Assembly: GCF_000499845.2 (NCBI RefSeq)
Contig: NC_023750.2
Span: forward strand, 3,841,478-3,905,477
Length of the DNA stretch: 64,000 bases
Origin: Phaseolus vulgaris
Taxonomy: Eukaryota > Streptophyta > Magnoliopsida > Fabales > Fabaceae
Reading direction: 5' to 3'
The number at the start of each line of letters is the position of its first letter. The stretch's first letter is position 1. The translations under genes were made by a program, and so were the position numbers. The notes under the pieces were generated by a model. That model was given only the letters and a program-made list of their open reading frames with translations. It was not told where the DNA came from and made no database searches. Shown piece after piece: positions 24,320 through 36,329 of this stretch.

Positions 24320-25233
24320 AAAGAATTTGCTTGGTGTGCATCATCTCTCATATCAAGCTCTTGTATAACTTCTCCATTTATTTTTAACAAAGTTGTCAAA
24401 CTCCTTATCTTCCTGCCAAATGTCAAGAAACCTGAATGGTTTTGGTCCCCAATCTGTCATGTTTGATTTTAACACCAATGCACAGTGATGAAATATTTGT
24501 CTATCCAAGACATATTGTTTGCTGCCCGATCAATGTTGCAGCCATTCAAAGGTGGTTAAAAACCTATCAAGCCTGCTTTTAGCCTTGCCATTAGGTCTAT
24601 ACCAGGTATATTTCCTTTCAATACAGGGTATATCAACCATCTCCACACTATCAATGAAATTATTAAAACCTTGCATTTCTCTCTTATTATCACTGGCTTG
24701 ACTCATCCCTCTTCGTTCCCCTTCACTTCTTATAGAATTGAAATCCCCCAATATGCACCATGAGTTACAAGGTTCCCTTTGTCTGATTTCTTTTAATTCC
24801 TCCCACATTTACAATTTCGTTTGAAGATTACATGAAGAATACACATTTGCAATGACAACAGGAATATTACTGTCCCTAAAAATCCCAAGAAACACTATGA
24901 ACCATCTATTAATAATATGATTAGAACACTGGAAATTTTTTTTGTGCCATATTGTAAGAATACCACCTGCTCCATTAACTGGTTCACTGTATAGATAATC
25001 TATATCATTATCCCCCATAACTGACAACAATTGTTTAAACTGACATTTACCATTTTCACTTCTTGCAAGCATACCATTATGACACCTTCCTTCCTGATGA
25101 TATCTTTAATATATCTCCACTTCACACGACTCCCGAATCCTCTCATATTTATAGAAAAGATTCTCATTGATAACCCATATTTTTCCCCCCTTCCCTTATT
25201 GCCGACATGTTTTGGCCATTTATTATAAAATTT
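24320..25233 (-). mobile_element. LINE 5' fragment: ORF2 endonuclease domain
   Basis: The minus strand encodes the start of a plant LINE ORF2. Motifs include the MRIFSINMRGFGSRVKW start, CLQEVK (endonuclease catalytic Glu motif), WCILGDFNSI (Asp/Asn motif), SRLDRFL and a decayed DHC-like region ending with a GPKPFRF-like stretch. The reading is split over three frames (25239 to about 25000, 25072-24809, 24808-24530, then lower), so at least two frameshifts have occurred. RT is absent; the fragment stops in the microsatellite. Its 5' end lies exactly at the broken edge of the TNL pseudogene, suggesting that the insertion or a deletion removed the pseudogene's TIR start. Confidence 0.8.
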
Positions 25234-27335
25234 AGCCATCTTATGTACGTCTTCAGAAAGGTGATTTTGAAAAAGCCTTCAAAGCAACTGCACACTAAAC
25301 ATTTTCAGGACAACTGGAGCATGGCATGTCCAGATGGAGCCACGCACTCACGAAAGTTGCAAATTTCTTTGAAGGAGTGATCTCGAACTAGTGGAAAAAA
25401 TTGTTAAGGGCGTTCTTAGTTTACCAGTCTTGTCTGCTACTAAATTTCCAGTTGGATTACAATCCCGTGTGGAAGATGTGATTCGAACCATCAAAAATAA
25501 ATTCACCCAATTTTTTACTATAGCGATATGTGGAATAGGAGGATAGGGTAAAATCACCCTTGCCAAAGTCATTTACAATCAAATTCATGGTACATTAACA
25601 GAGAAAAGTTTTATTGAAGATATTGCACAAGTTAGTCTAATAAGAGGGCATGCTCATTCACAAGAACATCTTCTTTCAGATGTCATAAAAGCAAAGGTGG
25701 ATATACGAAGCATTGAGATGGTAAGAAGTATGATTTGGGAAAGACTTTATGGGAAAAGGGTGCTCGTGGTCTTGACGATGTGAAAGAGTTGGTCCATTAC
25801 ACCTATGGGTTAGTAGTTCATGGTTCAGTGAAGGAACTATAATGATCATTACAACAAGAGATGAATTTTTTTTGGATAAATCCAATGAACGCAAATGAGT
25901 CCCTTGAGCTTCTTAGTTGGTACACTAAGAATTTTTTTTGAATAAATCCAATGAACGGAAAATATTTGTTACTTGATGTATGTTGTTTCTTTGTTGGTAA
26001 AAGTAGATCCTGTCATAGAGCGTAGCCTCATAAAAGTTAAAAAACAACAACAAATTTGGAATGCATTATTTGCTAAGAGAAATGGGAAGAGAAATTATTC
26101 GTGAAATTTCAAGAAATGAACCTACCTGGGATTAACAGTCCATTGTGGCTTCAACAAAACATGCTCTGTCAGAGAATACTGTAAGAACATTCTTACTCCA
26201 TGGTTTTGAAAACTTTTTTTGGATGTGTTTGCTTTCTCATGAGCAATATATTTGTTTTTCTTAGTTCTTTTCATCACAGGGGACAACACTCATTCAGAGA
26301 TTTCTTCGAACGTTATCCTTTAAAGGTAAGAAACCCATCAAGACTGCTGAAACTAGCTGGAGATTCTGAGTACCATTATAAGAAACAGAGATGGGTCAGT
26401 TTGCAAAGGTTTTTTTCAAAATACCTACCTAACAACTTTTATCTGCATGATGCAATAGCGATTGATTTAAATCACAGTCTTCTTCTATTAGTCTGGAAAG
26501 AACCCCAGGTTTTTATTACGTGCCATTTTCTTTTAAAACTCAACTTAAAATAAAAATAAAAATAGTATTTGTTTCCACTAATAACTATTTTTTTCTTCAT
26601 TTTCATTTCTAATACTTCTTGAAGGTTTTGGCGTGTCTAAAAGTCCTGGATTTAGTTACTCTAAGTACTTAGAAAAACCCCAGACATTTCGAGACTACTA
26701 AGTCTTGAACAGCTCATTCTCAACTATTATCATGAATTATGCGAAGTACACCAATCAATTGGATGTCTCTGCAATCTTATGCTGCTAAATTTGAAGGACT
26801 ATACAAGTCTAAGCAATCTCCCCAGAGAAATATGTAAGTTGAAATCTTTGAAAACTCTCATTCTTTCTGATTGTTCGAAAATTGACCTATTGGAAAAGGA
26901 TACAGAACAAGTGCAATCTTGAGAACTCTAATTGCTGAAAATACAGCTATGAAACAAGTGCCATTTTCAATTGTAAGCTCAAAAGGAATTGGATACTTAT
27001 CCCTAAGTGGATTTGAGGGATCATCACATAATCTTTTGCCTTCTGTCATTCGGTCTCAGATGTCGCCACCAATGAATCCCCTATCTTATATTAATTCCTT
27101 CATGCACATGAAGGATAATAGTTGGGATGATATTGCACCATTGCTTAACAGCCTTGCAAATCTTCAAAGTGTTTTGGTGCAATGTGACGCCGAGTTTCAA
27201 CTATCCGAGCAAGTAAAAACTATGTTAGTCGAATGTGGTGGAAACATTACAGAATCAGGAATTTCAAAGCAGCAGGTCTTCTCTAACTGGTGTCGGAAGA
27301 TACAAAGAATTCTTCTATACGTGACTTGTACATAA
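25234..27335 (+). pseudogene. TNL pseudogene A (TIR end to LRR)
   Basis: Homologous to TNL2-4 but on the plus strand. It starts inside the TIR domain (VRLQKGDFEKAFKA) and runs on to HALTKVANFF. The end of exon 1 and all of intron 1 are missing (25370-25375). NB-ARC begins VEKIVKGVLSLP; the P-loop reads GIGG-stop-GKIT (TAG near 25544, Thr to Ile). A large internal deletion joins Walker B (around 25770) to text resembling RNBS-B/GLPL, then to DVCCFFVGK and an MHD-site variant MHY (26061-26069). Exon 3 (about 26280-26507) and exon 4 (26625-27300) remain legible: YLPNNFYLHDAIAIDL, TLIAENTAMKQVPF, WDDIAPLLNSLANL. Numerous stops and frameshifts occur throughout. Exon 5 is absent. It lies tail-to-tail with TNL2. 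Confidence 0.88.
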
Positions 27336-27426
27336 ATGAAAACTGTAAAGAAACTTATAAATGTAAATGAAAAAGAATTGATATATTTAAATAAAACAAA
27401 TAGGATCAGTATAAATAACGAGAAAT

Positions 27427-27860
27427 GAAATTAAACTTTGTTTATTTAGTCTTAAAGGAGTGAGGCTACGGTGCTTCTCATGTTGAAACAAAAACAGAGA
27501 CTACAAAGCAGATAGCAAGGCAAAACACATAACAAATCATCGAACTGCAGCTATCTTTATTTCATAATGTAATATTTTTTACGAGAATTTCTAAAAGCAA
27601 TATTATATGCTAAAAAGGGAAAAGAATTGAAAAAAGTAACAACCAGAAAGAGAATAAAATAAACAGCTCAAGTAAAGCCAAGGAAGCACAATGTATAGAA
27701 ACAAGTAAGATAAACATGAATTTCTTATCTGTAAGTTATACTCAAAGAAAAACATGGAACGGAAGAGAAAAAATAAATTGCAATAAAGGGACACAAGGAT
27801 TAATTCCATACCTCAAGGATCCTGCTGTTCTCAAAGAAGATAAATGAGCTACTAGAGAAG
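27427..27860 (-). promoter_or_regulatory. TNL2 3' UTR block with conserved poly(A) signal
   Basis: Minus-strand sequence downstream of the TNL2 stop, closely matched at 39970-40380 (TNL3) and 52935-53370 (TNL4). An AATAAA signal (plus-strand TTTATT at 27556-27561) is at the equivalent place in all three. Short ORFs in this block are not supported as genes. Confidence 0.6.
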
Positions 27861-30800
27861 TCAAATTACAAATTTCTTTAGAAATCTAATGAGAGAATTT
27901 TTCTTTGGTGCAGGCTCCTTTTCTAAGTCATTTAATTCACTACATATTAGATACAGTTGTGTTCTTGACTACCAATCCATGACCGAAAGTCACAAAAATT
28001 TCCACCTTGTCTCCTGATCCTAAATTTGACTTTATGTCATGCCAATCTTCATCATTAAAGGAAATTAAAGTGCCATGGTTGTGTATCTGACATGTGCACT
28101 TTGTGTAATTAACAATTAACACACTTCTAAGACATTCAGTTTCCAGGCTTTCAGGGGTTGATGAATAAACGACACACAAAGCCATTCCCTTCACCTCATG
28201 ATCTCGAGGTATTGTGAAAGAAACAGAATGTCCCTCACCCATATGGGTCAAACAATAAGGATCATTGTCACCTGGGAGAGAAACATCACACGACTCACTG
28301 CTTTCAAATACCTGTATCATGTCATAAACAAGGGCATGTTTAGTTAAACAAAAATGTTATACTTGATTAAAATGTATCATATGTAGTTTCTACTAGATAT
28401 TTCATTAGGATTATTCTATTTTCTCTCAAATAATAGCTAAAATGATGACAAAGGTAATAAACAAAGGGAAAGTTAGAGAAGAACCTTAGGTATTCTATCG
28501 ATCACAGTATTGAAGGATTCTTTGTATCTTCCAACACCAGTCAGAGAAGACCTGAGATCATGCTTTGTATTCTTGATTTTGTAATATTTGCACCATATTC
28601 GACCAGTATAGTTTTTACTTTCTCGGATAGTTGAAACTCGGCCTCACATTGCACCAAAACACTTCGAATATTTGCAAGGCTGGCAAGTAATGGTGCAATA
28701 TCATCCCAACTATCATCCTCCATATCCATGTAGGAATGAATATAAGATAAGGGATTCATTTTTGGCGACATCCGAGACAGAATGATAGAAGGAAACAGAT
28801 TATGTGACAATCCCTCACATTCACGCAGGGATATATATCCAATGCTTTTTGAGTATGCAATTGAAAAAGGCACTTGTTTCACAACTGTATTTTCAGCAAT
28901 TAGTGTTATCAAAGATTCCATTTGCAATATATCTTTTTCCAATATGTCAATTTTTGGACAACCACAAAGAATTAGAGTTTTTAAAGATTTCAACATATAT
29001 ATCTCACTCGGGAGATTGCTTAGACCTGTACAGTCCTTCAAATTTAGCACTATAAGATAGCATAGACTTCCAATAGATTGGTGTACTTCGTGCAATCTTG
29101 GACAATCTTTGAGAATGAGCTGCTGAAGACTTGGTAGTCTAGAAAAGTCGGGGTTTCTATCAAGTACTTGGAGTGACTAAGATTAAGGACTTTTAGCCAC
29201 GTCAAAAGCTTCATGAAGACAGTTTTCAATAAAATATTAGAGAAGAAAATGAGAAAACGAAATAGTTATAAGTGGAAACAAATACTAACTTAAAAAGAAA
29301 ATGGTACGTAATAAAAACCTGGGGTTCTTTCCAAACACATCGAAGAAGACTGTGTTGTAAGTCAATCGCTACTGCATCATGCAGATAAAAGTTGTTAGGT
29401 AGGCATTCTGAAGAAAACCCTTGCAATTGGATCCATGTCAGTTTCTTAGAAAGATACTCAGAATCTCCAGCTAGTATCAGCAATCTTGATGGGTCTCTAA
29501 CCTCTAAAGGATAAGGTTTGAAGAAATCTCTTCTACTAAAAAACATTTTCCCAGGCGATCTCTGAATGACATTTGTCCCCTGTGATGATAAGAGTAAGAA
29601 ACAAATATATTCCACATGAGAAAGCAACCACTTCCAAAAGAAGTTTAAAAACCATAGATTAAGAATGTTCTTACAGTATTCTCTGACAGTACATATTCAA
29701 ACCACAGTTCACTGTTCTCAGATTCCTTTCCTGAAATTTGACGAATAATTTCTCTTCCCATTTCTCGTAGGAACGGATGCATTTCTAATTTGTTGTTCTT
29801 ATTAACTTGTATGAGGTTACGCTCTATGAGAAGTCTTATTCCACTATCGGCGGCGTCTATTCCACAGCCCTTTAGGATCTTCATAACTTTGGCTCTGCCC
29901 TTGCCAACAAAAGAAGAACATACATCAAGGAATAAATCTTTTTCCATTATTTGATTGCGTAAACCGTCGAAGCTTAGTCTCAATATATGATAAAATTCAA
30001 GCTTGGGAATTTTCTCTAATTTTAAGAATATTGTATTCCATTCTTCTTTCGTCCTTTCATATAAATAACTTCCAATGACTTCAAGAGCTAGAGGTAGTCC
30101 TCCGCAAACAGTAACTAGTGTTTTTGCAAGGTCATTGTATTCTTTTTTTGGTTTTGCTTCTCTAAATGCGTGCCAACTAAGAAGCTCAAGGGACTCGTTT
30201 GCGTTCATTGGATCTATGCGAAAAACAGAATCAACTATACTCTGTAGGTCTTCGTCTCTTGTTGTAATGATTATTACAGTTCCAGCACCGAACCATCCAC
30301 GATTTTTCCTTAGGTCTAATAATGGATAGTACTCATGGATCATATCGTCAAGTACAATGAGCATCCTTTTCAGAGAAAGTCTTTCCCGAATCATACTTCT
30401 TCCCATCTCAACACTACTTATCTCCACCTTTGTTTTTAGGACATCCGAAAGAAGTTGTTCTTGTAAATGGACATGCCCTCTTGTTTGACTAACTCGTGTC
30501 ATATCTTCAAAGAAACTTTTTTCCATGAATGTACCGTGAATTTGATTGTAGATGGCTTTGGCAAGGGTGGTTTTACCCGATCCTCCCTTTCCACATATCT
30601 CTATTGTAACATCTTGGGTGGATTTTTTTTTTTATGGTTCGAATCACATCTTCCACACGGGATTGTAATCCAACTGGAAATTCAGTAGCAGACAAGACTG
30701 GTAAATTAAGAACGGTCTTAACAATTTTGTCCACTAGTTCAGCATCACTCCTTCAAGGTCAATAACAATTATAGAACAAGTCATGTATTACAAAAGTTGA

Positions 30801-31335
30801 AGTACAAGCTTAGTGAATGAGTGATTTACCTGTAATTGCTCTCATCCCATCCAAAGAAATTTGCAGCTTTGGTGAGTGCGTGGCTCCACCTAGACATACC
30901 ATGCTCCACTTGTTCTGCTGAAAACGTTTGGTGTGCAGTTGCTTTGAAGGCTTCACCAAAATCACCCATTTGAAGACGTACATCAGATGGCTGAATTTCG
31001 TAATAAACTGGCAGAACATGCCGGCAATAAGTTTCGTGCCATTTGATGATTTGTTGAAGCTGATGAAGACACCAAGCAGACTGAGAATAGGATTTGGTGA
31101 AAACAACAATGGCTACACGAGAGAGATTGAGAATAGGTTGTTGGATGTGAATTGGGTTGAGTGCATTGGGGTGGTGAAGCAAAGTGGTGAAGCCAAAGGC
31201 AGAGAGGGCAGAATCGAGGTGAGAAACAAATTTTCTTTGGATGTCTTCTCCATTAAAGTTTATGAGAACATCGTACATCTGCGGGAGTTTGGACGATGAA
31301 GACTCCAATTCCATGGAAGAAATTGATGACGTCAT
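27861..31335 (-). pseudogene. TNL2: five-exon TIR-NBS-LRR gene with frameshifts
   Basis: Exons by comparison with TNL1/4 (minus strand): 31335-30830, 30750-29675, 29579-29319, 29208-28485, 28311-27861; all splice sites are GT..AG. TIR: INFNGEDIQRKF and WCLHQLQQ (Gln, codon 31060-31062, where TNL1 has the catalytic-type Glu). NB-ARC: P-loop GKGGSGKTT, MLIVLDDM, IITTRDEDL, GLPLALEV, LFLDVCSSF, and MHP at the MHD site (29774-29776). Four frame breaks relative to TNL3/TNL4: an extra A in an 11-A run (plus-strand T 30623-30633), a lost base near 29150 (after IETP), a lost base near 28570, and a 2-bp loss near 27953 that destroys the last residues. TIR exon 1 is intact and could still make a TIR-only product. 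The homopolymer break could be a sequencing error; the other three argue for a real pseudogene. Confidence 0.85.
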
Positions 31336-31565
31336 GAAGTGTTAGAAGAGAAAGCAAGCAATAATGGAACACAGTCAAAAAAAGATTATCTGTAGAGACA
31401 CAAAACCATTCAAAGTAGCCAAAGATTAATGCATTTTTTTTTAGTCGTGGAAGCGCGTGAATCGCAGCACCCATTTTACTTTAGCCACTTAAGAAGTTCG
31501 ACCAATCCACTCTGAACCACTGAAAAAATATTACACTAATAAGTATATTATTGTTCTAATTATAT
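31336..31565 (-). promoter_or_regulatory. TNL2 upstream block conserved with TNL3 and TNL4
   Basis: Contains 'aacacagtcaaa', 'ttttactttagcc..ttaagaagtt.gaccaa' and 'ctaataagta', matched upstream of TNL3 (44720-44880) and TNL4 (57080-57255). A CGCG-box type motif (ACGCGC on the minus strand, 31453-31458) lies in the block, the kind bound by CAMTA calcium/calmodulin-regulated factors. Promoter function is inferred. Confidence 0.5.
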
Positions 31566-31639
31566 TCTGTTTTTTTTTTTTTTACTTTAGGCACGTATCT
31601 CTTTAAATATTAAAAGAATAAAAAATAAAGTTTTTTTCC

Positions 31640-31722
31640 ACTTTACCTTGATGTATTTACACTAGTCGGTCAGATGACATTCGATACTGGTGTTATATGA
31701 TCGTTTGGCCTCGATCGGTACA
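31640..31722 (-). repeat. Truncated 3' LTR of gypsy copy 1
   Basis: On the plus strand 'accttgatgtatttacactagtcgg...gacattcgatac' repeats 39412-39450. It begins TGTACCGATCG (minus, at 31722) right after a purine tract and is cut off on the TNL2 side. Confidence 0.7.
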
Positions 31723-32279
31723 TTTGCCTCCCAAGCTCAAGGGAAATCTTTCCAGAAGAGTCTAGATGTGCTCATTTTGTCCTTCGAGGTTGGAGGGAAC
31801 AAGGCTAAACGTTTGTCTTTGCAAATTCGACGTTGATGGAACACTTTTCATGATGTTTCTTAAAAGTGAGAATTGTAATTGCCCCATGTGAATAGATCTG
31901 ACGGTTCTACTATGTTTCAAGTCGGTACGGTTAGACCCATTAGATGTGAGTAGATCTAACGATTCTGAGGGGTACGACACTTCACGTTCCCGTGGTAGGA
32001 CATCAATAAATAGTTGTTCCCTTCATGTGTGTATCTTTGTTAATTCTCTTTGACTCCAAATACCAAGTTATATTCCGAGTATTGAATTGTGGAGAGGTGT
32101 TTTACACTCTATTCAAAAGGTTAGTGATTTCTTCTTCTGAGTCTTCGTATTTGTCTTCCTCTTCATCTGGGGGGATTTGGTCGTGAAGGGGAACGACTTG
32201 AAACGGTTGTTTAGCCCAAGTGGGGCTATTGACCTTGATGGAAGAGGGCCCAAGCTCACCACACTATGAAAGCCAAAAG

Positions 32280-32410
32280 ACTAAGACTAGCTTCACAAAG
32301 GAGCGTCTAGCCTCTCAAAGGAGCGTCTAGTCTTCCAAATGGAGCGTCTAGCTTCACAAGGGAGCGTCTAGCCATGGCTACATAAGGAGCATCTATGAAG
32401 AAGTCCTAGA
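32280..32410. repeat. Short tandem repeat, ~20-bp unit (ggagcgtctagc)
   Basis: Four to five units 'ggagcgtctagcctctcaaa' and variants. It lies inside an LTR-like stretch (about 32.2-33.0 kb) with a TATAAATA box at 32653-32660, probably an insertion into gypsy copy 1; its borders were not resolved. Confidence 0.55.
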
Positions 32411-33339
32411 CCGTCTAGCTTCACACACACATGAGCCAAGCTACGGTTTAGGAAAAGAAGGCTTTGTTGCATAAAGGCCCATTAGGGGTACTTAGTAGAT
32501 AGGATAGTGTAGAAAGCACTTTGTGAAGGAAACATTCTAGAAACTAGGTTAGTGTGGCCGGTCATTGCACATGGCACATGGCTTAGGTTTTACATTTAAT
32601 TTTTGTTTTCTTTTCATTAGAAAGTAGCTTACCTTTTACGTCCAAGATGGCCTATAAATAGGAAGGCTATCTCATTGTATTTGACAAGTTTAATTGAGTA
32701 TTGTTATGCTGCCAATTTTGTGCACTAGCTTTACTTCTCCTAGAAATCTAGGCTATAAACTTCAATCCTTCACCTTTCTCCCTTGAGCTGGCCGAACCTC
32801 TCAAACCCATACTCATCATGCACCTTCAAAGCCAACACAACTCCTAGGAGGGCTTTGTTTCACTCACCCATTGCTTCCGCATCACTTTCACTACTTTGAT
32901 TCAAGAAGAACACATGAAAATGCCATCAGACCTTCTAGCCGATTGCCTCGTCGGGTTGGTTACGACTAGGTAGATCCTTGTGTAGTCGAGCATATCACAT
33001 AGTACCGGGGCTTATCCTTGGTCGACTCCTTCGTGTCAAAAGTGTCTATGTTAAAGTCGGACACACCTTTAAACTTTGTTACAACCGACTGCTGCAACAC
33101 CTCTAAAAGTGTTTGTCATGGTTGGAAGGGACGAGTCAAGAGTTTATTTATGTTTATTCTTGTCTTTTTGCCGACCTCCTGATAACTTTTGACGAGTTTA
33201 CAATGGAGGCCTTAGGATTCTCAACGTGGTTCTGACCCAATTTTATTGTAATTTGTGGGACGCATTGCAAGCCTTTCGATTTATTTGTGATTTATTTAGA
33301 CTGAAGTCGTCCCCTTAGTCTTTTCTCTTTTATTACAAC

Positions 33340-34260
33340 TTCCATTCGGCCAATCCCTTGGGCTGGTTTTCTTTATCTAGTCGACGGGGCAATATTTTTT
33401 TTTGCCCCTTTTACCTCATCTTACAAAACTTTAAAGGTAGATTTTTTAAATTATTCATTGAACCGGAAGGGAAGCCGTATTCTTATATTGTTGATGGAAA
33501 ACTAAAATTTCCATTTTATGGACTCGGTTTCCCATTTGGTATGAGTCTTGGTCGAGGTCATCTATGACTCCCCTAGACAAAGAAATTTTCTACGTTTTTG
33601 ATTAACTACTGAAGAGTCTACCTAGAAGATTCTTGTGGTGTATTAATTCTCACACCGTTGGGTGAAATTTTCCGGTATGTAGAAATTTCTTTGAGTCTTA
33701 TTTTCCTAAGATTTTTAATTGTGCTAAATTTAATTTTTTTCATAGGTATCATGGATGAAACAAATCCCATGGCTGGCAACATGATTAAGCAGCTCTGTCA
33801 GCAGGCTACATATTAACAGAAGAGCTCACTTGAGCTTGTAGCCAGGGGTTCGGCCACCCTTGTGATTGACTTACTTCCTTTGTCTAGCGGTGAAGGTAGA
33901 ACAGAAAGGTCCCTCAAGAGGTTCTCTCGCCAGGCATCATCGGGTGTTGGTGCTAGTTCTTTCTCTCTATTTTAGAGAGAATCTTCAAGTTTCAAGGGGA
34001 GTGCAGGTTGCACTTACCCCTTTCGAGGAGGAGGTAATGAACTATCAGCGTCGATCAAATATATGATATCAGTTTGCATCGAGATGTTGAGCGGGTCCCT
34101 AGTTCTGACTAGGGTGATCAGAACCGAGGTGCAAAAGTCCTCCTTTGCTACGACTAAAAACTTAAAGGCAGAGTTAACTGACTTAACCAGCTCATTGGAG
34201 GCGAATACCTCTTTGGAAGAGGAGTCTCATCGGGCGAAGGCTGAGCTAGAAAATGCCTGA
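33340..34260 (+). pseudogene. Antisense ORF relic of Tat-type gypsy (Transposase_28-like)
   Basis: Plus-strand frames, opposite to gag-pol, resemble the 'putative gypsy type transposon' domain: SLSSRRGN and QNFKGRFFKL (33358-33500), then a Glu/Lys-rich coiled-coil tail (LKAELTDLTSSLEANTSLEEES, about 34165-34255; only part is quoted in order). An extra antisense ORF between pol and the 3' LTR is a known trait of Tat-lineage elements, and this position fits. Several frames and stops; not functional. A better copy is on the minus strand at 59.2-61.4 kb. Confidence 0.6.
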
Positions 34261-34578
34261 TCATAAACTTCGATAGTTCAATTGACCATCCAATCATTCG
34301 TCATACTAAGTCAAGTTTAGCCATAATTTTCATGATAGGGTAATCCGATCATACAATTATCTTGTGATTTTAAATCCTTATTTGTCGGGAGATGATTACG
34401 AGTGCCAAGGCGATATTTTCTATCATATGATATCTAGTCTCGACACCATGTAAGATTCAATTAATGAAGTACATTGGCCATTTTTCTTTATTTACATCTT
34501 GGACAAGTGCATCATTGATGGCTTCGTCTCATACCAACAAATACATAATGATTTTTTGTTGGGGATCCAACTTTTGTA

Positions 34579-36120
34579 TTACCGGGGGTGGTGCGAGGAA
34601 TGTTTTGAGTTGAAGAAATATTTCTTAACATTTCGGATTCCACTTGAACTTGGCGGCCTTCCAGTAGCTGGACGATAGGTTTGGTTTTCTATGGATGTCT
34701 CGGGATAAATCTGGACAACGCCGTTAACCAATCGATCAGTTTGTGCCCCTCTTTTATATTTAGGGGCTTTTGATTGCTCTGCATTTTTTAGATTGGCTTC
34801 AATGCCACATTCGACCCCGAAGACACATTTTTCGAGGTCTACCCTCATTTCATGACTTCTCAATGCTTTAAAGACTTCTTGCAAGTCCTCTACATGTTGT
34901 ACATAGGAGTTGGATTTGACACAATGTCATCTACACATACCTCGATATTCTAACCTAGCATCCCCTTGAAGAGTGGCCCCATGGTTTTTCAAACCCAATG
35001 ACATGACTTCATAGTAGAAGTTAGCATAGTCAATCATAAAGTTTTTTTTCCTTGTCCCTTCGATGCATTTGAATCTGATTATACCCTAAATACGCATATA
35101 AGAAACTTAACACATGGTGGTCGGTCGCACCATCTACCAAGCGATCAATGCTCGACAACGAGTAAGCTTCCTTTGGGCAAGCTTTGTTCATGTCTATATA
35201 GTCCGTGCACATCCTCCACTACCCATTTTCCTTCTTCACCATCACCACATTGGCCAACCAAGTGGTGTACTGTAATTCACATATGAACCGTGCATTTAGC
35301 AACTTGTTGGTCTCGTCTTTCGCCACGTTACATTTTTTTCACCCATTTTCCTCCTTTTCTAGGAAACTAGTCGGGCTTCCTCGTACATTAATAACCCGTG
35401 TCTAATGATTTTAGGGCTCACCCTAGGCATGTCCGATGGAGTCCAGGAAAAGATATCATTATTCTTTACCAGTGTTCGACTTAAGATGTTAACATCTTTT
35501 GCGGACAACAACATTCGTACGTAAGTGGAGTGTTCAACATCTCGAAATGGGACAACCTTGATGTCTTCCCTTGGTTCCAATAGAACATCATTCATCTGGG
35601 GATCAAGGTCCACAAAGGTGATTGTATGCTCCCTCCTTAGAGCATGGGTTCAGAGTCCATCCTCCATTTGTTGGTTCTACCTTTATGCTAGTTGCATAAC
35701 ACTTCCTTACCACCTTCTAGTACATATGCACCATGGTCGATGGGAACTTCTTGGCTAAATGCTAAAACTATAGATCCATAATGGTTGAGAGATGGTCTTC
35801 CTAACAATGTGTTATAAGAGGTATTGCTTAAAATGGTAGAAATCTTATCTTGATAGTCCGACTCATATTTTTTCCCTCCCCGAGCGTGATGTAGAGGTTG
35901 ATGTAACCCCGTGTGTCCACCCACTCTCCAAAAAATCCAATGATTTGGGCATCGTACAACTGAATTTTCGCCTCCGTTATCCTCATCTTTTTGAATGTTT
36001 TCTAGTAGAGTATATCTACCAAACTCCCTTGATCAACCAATATTTTCATGATTGCAAAGTTGTCGATGTCCACTGTGATGACCATAGAGTCATCCTGTCC
36101 TAGATCAATTGTTTTGAAAT
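34579..36120 (-). pseudogene. Gypsy pol relic: protease to reverse transcriptase
   Basis: Minus-strand reading. The protease-like DQGSLVDIL segment (about 36060) is followed by NTLLGRPSLNHYGS (35800-35840), then NNDIFSWTPSDMP (35470-35430). RT follows: MCTDYIDMNKACPKEAYSL and SFLYAYLGYNQIQM (35212-35030), then MRVDLEKCVFGVE (34860-34815). The order and wording match Tat-lineage gypsy pol. Many stops, and the RT YxDD and the integrase are not legible. Confidence 0.75.
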
Positions 36121-36329
36121 TCTTATCTGTGAAGGTGATGGGAGGCATCCTCGGTCGAGTTGTAGCAGAAGCCTAGTTCACAGGTTGCATGACAAAAAGG
36201 TGTTTCTTCTGGCGAAGCTTGAACATACTCTTCCGTGGAGCCACCTACTATTGTGTTAATGACTTCTTTGTTACTTCATTATGTTGATTCGTCCCTTCTT
36301 AGAGGTTACTCATCTAATGACGTTGTTCT

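Noticed and set aside
25370..25380. Clean intron 1 loss in pseudogene A indicating a retrocopy
   Set aside because: The end of exon 1 is deleted together with the intron, and intron-3 type sequence remains later, so it is a simple deletion.
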